Positions 27,711-39,728 of a stretch of DNA of 64,000 bases are shown here, one piece after another; the stretch's first letter is position 1, and every line of letters begins with the position of its first letter. This DNA comes from Gymnorhina tibicen. Taxonomy: Eukaryota > Chordata > Aves > Passeriformes > Artamidae. The notes beneath the pieces were generated by a model, which had not been told where the DNA came from, ran no database searches, and saw only the letters and a list, made by a program, of their open reading frames with translations. A program made the translations under genes and the position numbers. The DNA lies in NCBI GenBank assembly GCA_013399875.1, contig VXAZ01007996.1, forward strand, positions 1,116,001 through 1,180,000. The letters are read 5' to 3'.

Positions 27711-27755
27711 GCCACTAATTCTTTGGTAACCTGCCACTAATTCTTTTGGTTACCT
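27711..27755. repeat. 22/23-bp tandem duplication upstream of CR1
   Basis: GCCACTAATTCTTTGGTAAC and CT at 27711-27732 is followed by GCCACTAATTCTTTTGGTTA and CCT at 27733-27755, two copies differing by one inserted T and one substitution. It lies about 25 bp before the recognisable CR1 sequence. Confidence 0.9.
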
Positions 27756-27780
27756 GTTTCGGCACTCATGTTTCAGAGAT

Positions 27781-28205
27781 GTGCTGGAGCAGGTCCAGAG
27801 GAGGCCACAGAGATGCTGAGAAGGCTGGAGAACCTCTGCTACGGAGACAGGCTGGGAGAGAAGGCTCCAGGGAGACCTTAGAGCACCTTTCAGTACCTAA
27901 AGGGGGCCTACGAAAGAGTCAGAGAGGGACATTTTACAAGAGCATGTAATGACAGGACAAAGGGTAAGGGCTTTAAGGTGAAAAAGGGGAGATTCCATAA
28001 GACATCAGGAAGAAATTCTTTCCTGTCAAGGTGGAGATGCACCAGCACCAAAGAAGCTGTGGCTGCCCCATCCCTGCAAGTGCTCAAAGCCAGGCTGGAC
28101 AGGGCTTGGAGCAATCTGGTCTAGAGGAAGGTGTCCCATGGTAGGGGGTTGGAATGAGATGATCTTTAAGGTCCTTTCCAATCCCCCAAACTATTCTGTG
28201 TTTCT
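27781..28205 (+). mobile_element. CR1 LINE, 5'-truncated copy (3' end)
   Basis: The sequence follows the avian CR1 3' terminus closely: a start reading GGAGCAGGTCCAGAGGAGGC, then ACAGGCTGGGAGAG, the CCTAAAGGGGGCCTACGA block, the GACATCAGGAAGAAATTCTT block, GGTTGGAATGAGATGATCTT, and a terminal ATTCTGTGTTTCT resembling the CR1 8-mer tail. CR1 elements are non-LTR retroposons that are almost always 5'-truncated and create no clear target-site duplication, as here. The copy is moderately diverged, has no intact ORF, and lies in HSPA12A intron 1 antisense to the gene. Confidence 0.92.
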
Positions 28206-31200
28206 AAGATCCATTTTCCAACCCGTCTTCAGCTATCAGCCTTGAGAAGTTATTTATATCTCTATGTGCAACTCAGAAAATCCTGTGTGACAGGATATAC
28301 ATTTTTATATTTCAGAGAGCAGTGATTTAATATCCAGTGCAATATTCATATCCATCCAATGAAGCCACTAACTTGGGTGGTGTCCTACCAAGAATTGATC
28401 CAAATTAATTAATAAAAGAGACCTTCCAAACCCATGACCATCCTGCACTGTATTCACTGCTGCTCCTGCAAATACCCAGCTAAACAAAATAATTCTACAA
28501 TGCATCCTAGATCTAATGCCAAGACTGCTCAACAAGTGGTAAAACGACTGTTAAAAGCAAAAGAAATTAAGGTATTTGTAACATTTTATTATCCACCCCA
28601 TCTGAACTGCAAGGTGTTAAAATATATTTGTTCATGTGGGAGCTTTCATATTTTGTTGAGTTAGTGTTTCCTTGGTGAAAAAAATGTGCATGTGTCACAA
28701 TTTTTACAGCTGTGTTCTGAAGAGCAGTAAATGCATGGATATTCCAGGATATTTAAAAATCCCTTATCTCTAAAGCACCGTGATTGGTTGATCTGACAGA
28801 AACAAAAGCATCTGTTCCAAGCCACAGAAGTGGAAAAGGGTTCCAAGGAACCTGATTTGCAATCATGAAACTGAAAAAGGATGCCTAGACTATCCTGGAT
28901 AGGATCAGGGTATTTGGAACACTTCTTAAAAGCAGAATGACTTATTATGGCTTCTGTAACAAAAAAACCCCATAATCAACTAACGTTCCACATAGCTCAA
29001 GTTCCAACTCTATCTCCATGTTTACTAAGGATCTCTATCTCTGTAAAACTGCATGCTATGACAAAAACACAGCTAAACAGTATGCATTAAATAAACATTT
29101 AATTCTTGCCAATTTACACACCAAATTAAATGGAGGAATCTGATTTAGAATCCAGATTAAAGTAAATCTTTAAACAAACCAGTACTTAAAATAATCATTT
29201 TTTAAATATGATGCAAACTTCTTGAATAAAATTTCTTACATTTACTTATGATATTCATATTAACCTGGAATATGGCTTGGGTAATTTCAATAAATATGTA
29301 CAGTCTAAATTTGACCACATGACAATTTCTGACTTTAGCCCTAACCTAAGCAATTGCCAAAGAACACCTTGTGCATTTTTAAGGTGATCAGAAGCTGAAG
29401 GGGAAACAGAAAAGGCTCCCATTTTCAGACTTTGAAGGGTTTTTTTAACAATTCGAAGGGCCCCAATTTGCAGATTCCCGAACAAATACAGAATTTGTGA
29501 ATTTATGAGATCAGAAGATACTGTATTAATAATGAAATCACATCCATTATCACATTAGCTCAAATTGCTGGTTTAGCAGATTTAATTTAAATTATTCCTT
29601 CTTTTCATCTAAACAGATGCAAGAGTTTATTTTCTGTGGTTTCCGGCAATGCCTAATCCGTTTAGCTTTTTCCGTTTTTCAGTAAATGATCAGCCACGTT
29701 GTAGAATTCAACAGAATGCAATGAAGGATTAACCTTTAAGTGTCACAGAATGCAGACTAAAAGTAAAGTCCAGAACATTTATAAAAACTTCGCTGATGCA
29801 GTGTGAATATTTCACTGATTGCGTGTTCAGCTGAATCTGATTTTCTGTTAGATCTGGAGAGCAGGACCAAGCTCATTATGTAGTTAGAAAGATCTGTTAA
29901 TGGAAACTGGAAGGCTACCAGTATGTTCTGAATATCTGAGAGCCCCTGCCACATATTCCTACTCAGGACTGGATAAATGAACTTTAGGGAACTACTAGAA
30001 AAGCCAGACATGGACGACTACAGTCCCAGATATTCAGCTTCAAGCCAGCAGCTTAAAGAAGGGTCACTGCTGGACCACCCATGCACAAGTCACTAAGGCG
30101 GTACACAAACAACAAAAAAATTCAGCAGCCACAAAAAATCTTCTCTTTTCTATTAAATATTTCAAATATATGTAATTCAGCTACACAAGGCATCAGCAAA
30201 ACTTTCTGCTTCACGTATTATGGAGCTTGTTCATTTCCCGAGCAAAGCAGATGCCAGAGCAGTGGATTCTAACAGAAGGTTCCCTGCAACGCAAGTGCCA
30301 CAAAGAATGGATAACCTAAAGTGGGCTTTGTCTCCAGGTAGAATTTAACAGGACAAGTAAAAGCAGGAACCTGGAAATCAGAATATGAGACTCTGCAGCA
30401 TAAAGCCCAGAAACACTGCCACACCACTGAAGAGGGACATTTCTGAATGTTCCTCATGTCACCAGTTCAGTGTATGGAAAAGAAACAACTTTTAAAAAAA
30501 AAGAAATAAGGTATTCAAGCCCCAAGTCTGCCATCAGAATCCTTTTCACACACATTCTGCAGTACTTTAGACCAATGCCTACAAAAGCAAAGGCTTGGCC
30601 AGAGGAGTTGCACTTTCCAAACCTTCTCAGACCTCACTCCCTTGTGACTGGATCTCCTAAAATGTTTCACAGATCAAAGAATAAGCAAAGCAGCATCACT
30701 GTGTTATCACCTCCCTGTAAGATCATGCCTGAACACCAGTGTGTTAGGTTATATCCCAATCAACACAAGTCAATTGCTATCTCTGTCCTGACAAGAGTCG
30801 CCACAAACCCAACACAAACTCTTCCCATAATTTTCTGAATCAACAGCAGGATCAATACTATTCCCCATTTCAGATCACAGTTCCACTATTTTAATAATTG
30901 CTTTCACAATAAAGACACCAGTGGGTCCCAGCACAGCCTGTTCCAGGCTCTCCCAAACTCCCAGCTGAGAACGGCTGCAGGACACCACCCCGGCTCAAGA
31001 GGAAAGCTGCAATAACTCTTTTTGCTTTGTATAATGCATACCCACTGTTCCAAATGCCAAATCATCCAAGCTCTCAGCTATTTGTAGCCTGATGAACCAG
31101 GTGCACAGGGGAAGCTGGGATGCATTAGACCTACTAAAAATGTCAGTACTGCAGCTGATCTTTGTGGCTTCAATAAATCCATGTTAACTGAATTCGCCAT

Positions 31201-34200
31201 GAACACACTGAACATTTCACAAATCAAACACTTGCACATATCTGATGGCCATTTTCCTGGAATTTCCAGCCATCCAGCATGTGGTAAAGGTGACTGTTGC
31301 TATGTGTATATACCCTGCTCTGCTCTCCATCAGGTTGCTGGTAATACCAAAATCTTAGCCAAATTCTTTGTTTCCCATTCAGGCACTATCTCTGGATTCA
31401 AAATTTAGGAAAAAAGAAGGAAAAAAAAAAAAAGAATAAAATGATGTACTGAATCAAACATGGGTATAGAGTAGACATCAGGCAAAAAAAGAATGGAATT
31501 AAACCCATTATTTTTCATTCAGAAAATTGTAAAACTTTTCGAGTATCAAAATAATTTTGACACAAGCAAACCTCGGTAATGATGTTTGCACAACAGGAAA
31601 AGAAGGGTTTACCATATTGCTATTGGCTGGCAACTGCTGCATTGATGAAAATAACCTTATTCAGCTTTTCCTATTGCTGAGATTTTCCTTTGCATTAAGC
31701 ACAAAAATATCAGAGCTTCCAAATGAAATGTGACAACCTAGAGCATTTTACTGTAAATACAAAGATGGCCTTTAAAAATAATTACAGAACAACAAAAAAA
31801 GAGATGGAGAGAAGCAAATACAAAAAAAAAAATCCACTTAAAATGTTCTTATGCAAAACAAAAAGATCCCATATTTCATATCAGAAGTAAGAACCTTCTG
31901 TTTCTACTGAAACCAATGGTACCACTGTTATGACCATCAATGGAATTAGAGTTCTTTGTTTTAAAATGCCAGTAGGCATCTAGCTGGTTTGCTGAAGACT
32001 GCAATACACTTCTCCTCCATGAATACAGCCATAGCTATTTTCTGATACAAATCCAAGTTTTCTGATACTCTTTCATAATATCTGGTCCCCCAAAGGTCTG
32101 GTATTCATTGCACTGATACCAATTAGAGCACAGTGATTTCCTAATTAAAAAAAAAAAACTCCCAATACTTCGGATAGAATTCTAAAAATAAGACATGTTT
32201 TGTCACTATAACTTTGACCTTTTCCATTTATGCTTTTACACTGTCTCCTATCGTGATGCTGCTTTGACTAGAGGAATTACATTTTCACTACACTATCAAT
32301 GCTTTCTAAGCTAGTTTTAAGATTTTACCATTATTGTTAAGAGTATCAAAAAACAACCCCAGTTTCATCCCATCACTTGCTCTGTGGACAATATTCATTT
32401 TGCTGCACCTCACCAGCGAAGGGAGACCAAAAGACGCCACCCATTTTCTGTGAACTTAATTTGAGATGAAAGAAACACGCAAGAACTCGCAATAACCTCC
32501 TGAAAATGCCACATGGGTTATGTTCACTTCTCCTCTATTTGACAGGACATAGGCTAAACTACTTTCCCTACATTTGACGTGACCTCACTAATGCTTGGTA
32601 AGATGGACTAAAGCAGAGTGATCGCACTTCCCTGCACACTGGGTCTGTAATGCCCCAGCAGCTCCTCACCAACAGCTAAGTCTGCCCTTAAGCCGCCTTA
32701 AACTCAAACCCTTTCACCATCTACACGGTAAAGTCTCAAATCCAGCTCCTCCTTGAACGACCTGAGAGTTTTCCAGTCTCTGTGATCAGTCTGCTCCCTT
32801 TTCCCTCCCAGTCCTGATGCAATTCCAGGGTGCTCAAAACCAGCTCACACACCAGAGCTTGGGGTTAGGGGAACTCACCAGCACTGCCTCACAGTGAACC
32901 CTCTCTTCCCAGGTTCCAGCCCTTCCATAGCCATGCACTACTGCCAGGAGAGACAACTCTGATCCTGGTTTACCTGTTGCAAAAGGCAGGGTTGCAAGCT
33001 GTGATAAAGGTGGGTTAACAACAGATGTGGCAACTCAGAGTGGCAAAGACAATTCTCTGTGATCTTCCTATTCCACAGATACAGTTCTGTAACAGACACC
33101 TTTAGTGCATAGTAACTAAACTTCTCCTCCTTCAACAAGCTCTTCTTTGAGCTTGCTTCCTTCAGGTTTCCTGGCGCTATTTGCCTCTGTGCAAGCACTG
33201 TCTTCCTGTATCTCACATCTCCTCCCTCGTTCCTTCCAGGAACACATAAGGAACGGAAAACAAAACACAAGATGTACAGAACTTAGGGTCTGCGAAAAGA
33301 TGCTTTCCTAGAAAAGGCTTCCTGCTGCTTCTCCTTCATCATCATGTCTGTCCTCATCTACCTCCTCTACTTGGCTCACTGCAAGGTTGTCAGGAAAGGC
33401 ACTAATAAGATTATGCTCTAATTCCCAGGACCATACTCATAAAACAGAACATTTGTGATGTTAATCACTCTCTGAGAAAAACACCATTTCCCAGCTCAAA
33501 CTGGACTGGTTCCTTGCTTTTTCTTTTTAAAAAGCAGGATCAAAATATTACAGTTATAAAACCCTGTTTTACTACAAGTTTCTATTTCAGAACCATCTCA
33601 AGATGCCATTGTATCCTGAAAAGAATGCTATCTTAGATTTATCTTTCTCAATCAAGATATTCAAAGGAATATTAGTCAAGAACTGAACAAGAATGACTGT
33701 TCAGCTTTTCCTGACTATGCATCCAGCACACAGGAATAAGAACATTTTGGGGGGCATGTGTTTTCTTAGAAGGCAAAAAGGTTATTTAGTTTTCAAGCAT
33801 TCCTAGATTCAAACAGTATCTTGCAATGCATCAAGCTAGATGAATGTAGTGACACCTTTTCCTTAAAACATGAATTGGAAAAAAAATTTGAATGTTTGTC
33901 TTCATTCTGACAGTCTTCTGGAAGGCTTAACATGATTCACACATTTATAGAGTCTTGACAAGAGAAAACCAACCACTCTCATCAATTCACAGAAAAAAAA
34001 AAGAAGGATAAGCAGGGGGCAAGGTAAAAAGAAAAGCCAAACTAGAATAGCCATTACTTATAGTAGTCAGAATGAGTGATGCTGTATATAAATCCCTGCA
34101 TATTCATCAAGGCTGTTACACCCAATTTTGTTCAAAGATGGAAAAATAAAAGAACGGTAACTGTGACAAAACTGCAAAAATTGGTATCACATTTGACAAA

Positions 34201-37200
34201 TCATTAGCAGTCATCTATGCCATAGTCTGTGGCTATTGATTTAGCTTCTGAGCAACATTTCATTGCTATATCACAAGCCAGTTTTTATTTCTTTTTATTT
34301 GATGGTCTTGAAAACACAAAGTTATCAGGCTTAAAGGAAAGCTTATGGTAAAAATACCTTATGAGAGAAGAAGAAAGTACCTGATGAGTATTTGTAGAGT
34401 AGGTCACAAAATCATGCAGTCACCAACCAAAATCCACTTCCAGAGGGTTTTTATGCTAACACCCATCAGGGTTATGCTCAAGAGCCATGACTATGCAGAC
34501 CACAGTGACCAGCCAGAAAACCAACTGCAAAGTTACACCGTCACGGTGACAAGCCCCTGGCACAACCTTCAAAGGAGTTCCTGTGGCTAAAATCATAATA
34601 GGAGTGTAGCTGAGTAAGCAAGAGAGCTCCTACAAAAGGTTGATTTTTGAATGCAGCACTTCCATAGTGACAATACTGAAAGCTTTTGTAAATGGCATGC
34701 CCTGCCATTCTGATTACTGCGAGTGCTCTACTCAGGTATCCATGGAAACTTGAGAAATAGATGTTAAATTTTCTGGATGTGTTTGGCAGCAGGGAATGGG
34801 ACTAGTTGCCAGTCAGCCCAGTCTAACCACAGGTATTTTGATCTTTAATCATGGACAAGGCATCAAAAGCCCTCAAAGGATGATGAAATCCACCAAATGG
34901 TCACACTTCCCAAACAATGACAAAAGGAGGAGGCAAGGATGCACTGAAGAACTGTTATTTTAATGCTGTTATTATCTCTTGAGAAAGAAAAATATCCCAC
35001 TCCCTATAATGAGGAAAGAGACACCCAAATATTCACTCTTCCAACCTCACAGGGAACAGGAAGAAAAAGAAAGCATGGATACAAATGCACAGAACCTCGT
35101 AGGGGCAGGTGGACATGGAGTCCTCAGGACTGTAAAACCCTGTGAGAGAAACTGCTTCAATCCCAAAGACTGGTTCTGAATAGCACTGAGAACTGGTGAT
35201 GTATTCAGAAATGGATAAACTGAAGCAGTGTTCCCAGATTATTCCCTCTGGGAGAAGGAAGTAGCATAGGGAAAATAATTTATCTCTGCTTCCTTCCCCA
35301 AGAAAACTAGTGCAGGCTGGGCAGGCTTCTGCAATAGGAACTGATTTTCTTCAGAGGGAGGATGTGCATTAACTCCCTCAGATGACATGGAATTGCTATT
35401 ATTGAACTACATCCACATCCACACTTTTCTGGACTCCAACTGGTAATGATTACCAGAAATCTCTCTCAGTATTCCTCAGAAACTGCATCTGCAGAGCACA
35501 GTCAGTGTTAACTGAGGCAGTACTGACAGAAGAAACAGCTAAAAGCAAAATCCTCTCCAGGTCTCCCATTCTTGCAAATTTAGGTGCCCTTAGAACAGAT
35601 TCATGTGCCCAGAGCCTGCAAATCTATAACAGAGCTCCCGATTTGGGTCAGGGAGCACCCAGTGACTCACACGGGAGTGGAGAGCAGTGAGCCGGGGAGC
35701 ACCAACACAGCTCACAAAGCCACTCTCTGATGTCCCTGACACACCCTCGTGCAGTCCTGAGTGAAGAACAAAGGCTTTCTAGCCTTCATATTCTGAGTAG
35801 TTTCGTTCATTTATTTGCTTACTTCTTAGAACTGACTGCATTTTCCTCTTCATTAACATGAACATGTTTCTCAAATCCATCTGAGAAAGCTTTTGAAGGA
35901 ATTTCCTGTTTTAATAATGATTACTGACACAGATCACCACTGCCATCCTAATTTTAAAACACTGCAAAGTCACTGTTTTAACAGCAGTTACAGCAAAATT
36001 TTAAACTTGCAATTGTTTATTTTAAACGCATATCACTATGATTCTCAATAGCACAGCACATGGGCCAGAGCTGACACATTTTGAATAATGAGAGCTATGG
36101 AACGTTCTTTCAATAGCAAAAATGTGCCTGGTCACTGAGAAAAGGCAGATTCAATGGAATGACCCAGGAGCCAGGACACTTGTCACGGTGAGGAAGATGC
36201 AGCCTGCAGGTCTGTCACAGGCCTTTCATATCACCGAGGCTCAGCCTTGGCAGCAACATTCCCTCAACCACAACACCAACATCTGTGACCTTACAGCACC
36301 CAACAGCTGCACACTCTGCAGTGGAACATCTGTGAAGCAAGTGTACCATTTACAGCCATGGCTGATGGACTTCAGAGCTCATCCCTGAAACAGACTCCAA
36401 GTCCTCCTGGCACCTCTCTCACTGCTGCAGAAACACAACCTGGAACTTCACCCACCCCTGTTCCCAACCAGCCAGGCTGTTTAACAGAAATATGACAAGT
36501 GCCATACAGAAGCTGAGTAATTATGTAAGAGCCGAAGTCATCTATGGATAGACAAAGATTTCACTAAAGCTGCATATGGAAAATATCATCAACTAGCTCA
36601 CTTAAGGGAAATAAAAAAAAGGAACAGATGCAAACTCCCCAAAAGGTCATGTTGCTTCATACCAAATTAAGGTCATGACTGTTCTCATTCTCCTAATCGA
36701 AAGTAGCATTGTTTGCGTGCATTGTTTTTTATTCCTTTCACATCTTCCACTATCATTTACTGGGAGCCAATACAGCTTTTTTAAATATCCAAAAAAGCCA
36801 ATTTGCTTCTTCACAATACCTACAGACTAAAACAGCCACAGGGAGAAGTTTCTAAAACCATAAATGGTGTGCTCTTTGAAGTCAAATACTTGTGAAATCC
36901 CATGTGACACATCATCAAAAGGCAGAACCAATTCAGGTACAGAAAACTGACACAATGTGATCTTTTAGTATTATTGTTTTAAAGTAAAAAGTATATTCTT
37001 AAGATTTTTTTAAGAAAGGAATGGTTGCTTTGTGCATTTATAGAGAGAATTAGTGAAATCATAGTAGACGACAGCAAAAAGGAATTAATCCCCTGGAACA
37101 GCTTAGAAGAGTAAGTAACTGGAAATCTTAAAATATTTGACCAGATCCGTAACTTTAAAAGGTAGGTTGAAAAGAAATCCAGACTTAATTGAAACAGCAG

Positions 37201-38971
37201 ATATGATGTCCAGAAGGGGCCTAAAAAATTTCAACAGCATTGCCATGAAAGTGGGAGAGGTTTGCCACGGCAGGTCACATCACCTCAACTAACAGAAGAA
37301 GCATTTGGCAGAAAAGAGCACAAGATGAGACACCAGTCAAGTCCCATATAACCCCAACCACCAGTCACACAGTTAGAAAGCAAAACACATCCTAAACCCT
37401 GACATGTTCATGAAGGGATCAGGTCTTTTATAGCTGAGGCAGCATTCTGGTCTTCCTGCACAGAACTGGCCTCCCAGAGGCTGCTTTAACTTGAGCTGAC
37501 ATCCAAGGCTGCGGCATCCTCTTCCAGCTCCTGGTGACATTTACATTTGACAGAAACCCTGGTCACTCCCTGTGGACCAGGATAAATCCCCTTTACACCA
37601 CAAATGCATCAGCTAAAAATGCCTCTGGACAGAACAGATCTCTTGGGGCCTCTCTACAGATGACTGAAGCTTTGGGGAGACTTTGCAGGTACAGAGCTCT
37701 GTTGAACACCAACTGCTGTCCCCAGGGGAATGAACCGAACATTCAGAATGAAAGCCTGCAGGGTGACAGTATCGTAAAGAAAAACTTGTCAGCTCAACCA
37801 GCATTACCCAATTATGAGCCAATGGTTTTAAAAATGCCAAAAATCAGTATAATTAGAAGCTTTACATGCAATAGCTCCTGGGTATGAACAATTTCACAAA
37901 CCAAGCTGCAGATACTGCAGTGCTGTGCTAAGTGAAGCCATAAAGATGATGGGCAGGCACTGCATACAGCACTCAGCTATTTTACATACGGACATTTCTT
38001 TTACGCATTGTACAGTGCTGCAAGAAGTGGCTGCAGCTTCAATATTGTCAATACAACACGCACTAAATCGCAGTTTATCCCCGAAGCCTTTTTTTTCTCT
38101 GACAGCCTCAGCATTCCAGTGCATGGAAAGAACATAAAGATTTCTGGCATCACAAATCATTGCTTTACTACCTGGTCTTCTGTCTTCTAACCAAATCCCT
38201 CCAGCACAGATTCTCTCTATGTCACAAGTTACTTCATTTCAGTATTGCATTGCACCAACCTTGCAACTTGGCAGAAAACAAAACATGATACCCTGTCATC
38301 TGAAAGACAAATGCATCTGTCAATCTATTCTTCCCTTTGTCAGCTGCACACTGACATTGTTACAGGTTACTTCAAACCAAACAGACATTAGACACTTCAT
38401 TTAGGAAGCACTGAGAGAACATTTAGATGGTGGTGAGGGAGAAGAACCCAGTAGAGCATTTTGAAGATTCAACTAGTTTCTAAGTATTGTTTTCTGGTTT
38501 GGTTTGGGTTTTTTTAATGGATACTTTATGACTCTTTTATTCCACTTACACTGAAGTTAAGCTATGTCATTCAAAATGTTCCCCAAATCCTACTATAATT
38601 AAACTTAACCTTTTAGGTTTCCCCATACATTTCTGCCAGCACCTTTGGCTCAGCATTACAGTTTCTTCAAGCCTTTGCAGCAAGAAGGCATGGAGAGATC
38701 GAATGAAATCAGGCTGAGTCTGCATTTCCCTTAGGGTTATTCACCCATATCATTTGTATCCTAGGAACCCTCTTCCCTCCCCCAGCTCCGTTCCCACACA
38801 AGGAGAGACCACCCCGTCATGCAAAGGCTGTGTTATTCTTATCAGGCACAGTGTACCCCAAATGGATCAAACCCACAACATCCTTGTCTCAGGCAAAACA
38901 AGACTCAGCTCAGCTCGAGTCAAGTTTGCAAAATCGGAGACGTGGCCCCGTTAACTTGGTAAAAAGGCACC

Positions 38972-38990
38972 GGTGGGGGTTTCCCCCACC
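38972..38990. other. Small GC-rich perfect hairpin at the island edge
   Basis: Arms GGTGGGGG and CCCCCACC (8 bp, perfect) are separated by a TTT loop. It lies just inside the intron-1 side of the CpG island. It may be a chance palindrome or may fold in the nascent transcript. Confidence 0.5.
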
Positions 38991-39324
38991 ACTACACCTC
39001 GCTGGGAGCTCCGTGGTCCCTGAGACTGCGCCAGGATGCTCAGGCGCTCAGCCCAGACAGCGCTGTCTCTCCCACCCGGCTGCCAGGTCTTTCTTTTCCA
39101 GTGCATCAGGCTTCTCGCTATACAGGGGTGCTGCCTCTATGTCAGCAGCAGCCCCTGAGCGCCAGTCCGAGCCCTCCCCCTCCTCGCTCTGGCCGCTGCT
39201 GGGAAAGGGAGAGACCCCGACCCGCGGGGAGGACGGAGCCACAAAGGCCCGTCCGGCGGGGGTGCCGCGGCCGCCGCAGCGCCCGGCGCCGGGCAGGGCG
39301 CCCGCACCGCCTCGCCCCCGCCCG

Positions 39325-39728
39325 NNNNNNNNNNNNNNNNNNNNNNNNNNNNNNNNNNNNNNNNNNNNNNNNNNNNNNNNNNNNNNNNNNNNNNNNNNNN
39401 NNNNNNNNNNNNNNNNNNNNNNNNNNNNNNNNNNNNNNNNNNNNNNNNNNNNNNNNNNNNNNNNNNNNNNNNNNNNNNNNNNNNNNNNNNNNNNNNNNNN
39501 NNNNNNNNNNNNNNNNNNNNNNNNNNNNNNNNNNNNNNNNNNNNNNNNNNNNNNNNNNNNNNNNNNNNNNNNNNNNNNNNNNNNNNNNNNNNNNNNNNNN
39601 NNNNNNNNNNNNNNNNNNNNNNNNNNNNNNNNNNNNNNNNNNNNNNNNNNNNNNNNNNNNNNNNNNNNNNNNNNNNNNNNNNNNNNNNNNNNNNNNNNNN
39701 NNNNNNNNNNNNNNNNNNNNNNNNNNNN
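39325..39728. other. Assembly gap (404 N)
   Basis: A run of N flanked by extremely G- and C-rich sequence (CCCGCCC to the left, GGCGCGGCGGGGGGG to the right), typical of a promoter region that failed to sequence. The missing exon 1 of HSPA12A, which must end one base into a codon, most likely lies inside it. The long ORFs that run through this stretch are artefacts of the N bases. Confidence 0.99.

Larger units (their letters stand above)
25942..39324 (-). other. HSPA12A intron 1 (inferred)
   Basis: At least about 13.4 kb if the first coding exon lies in the gap. The acceptor next to exon 2 is clear; the donor is not visible. It contains a CR1 3' end (27781-28205) and is otherwise AT-rich non-coding sequence with scattered A-runs (for example about 31412-31434 and 32149-32158). 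Large first introns often hold enhancers, but I cannot identify any from sequence alone. Confidence 0.6.
1..39728 (-). other. HSPA12A: HSPA12A gene locus, partial (5' half, continues beyond base 1)
   Basis: Five small exons on the minus strand join in frame to encode the N-terminal third of HSPA12A, a divergent HSP70-family protein that has an actin/HSP70-type ATPase fold but lacks the classical HSP70 substrate-binding half. From memory the mammalian protein is about 675 residues, brain-enriched, cytosolic, and reported to act as an adaptor for SorLA receptor trafficking. The visible exons correspond to roughly residues 15-222. Exon 2 contains SAYSSPAKSLGDPG and the adjacent TPLSPSHIV, which distinguish the protein from HSPA12B. 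The upper boundary is set at the gap because exon 1 is not visible. The lower boundary is the window edge. Identification is from recognised protein similarity, without a database search. Confidence 0.9.

Noticed and set aside
30470..30838. 122-codon plus-strand ORF in intron 1
   Set aside because: No similarity recognised; Lys/Pro-rich chance frame in an intron, antisense to the gene.
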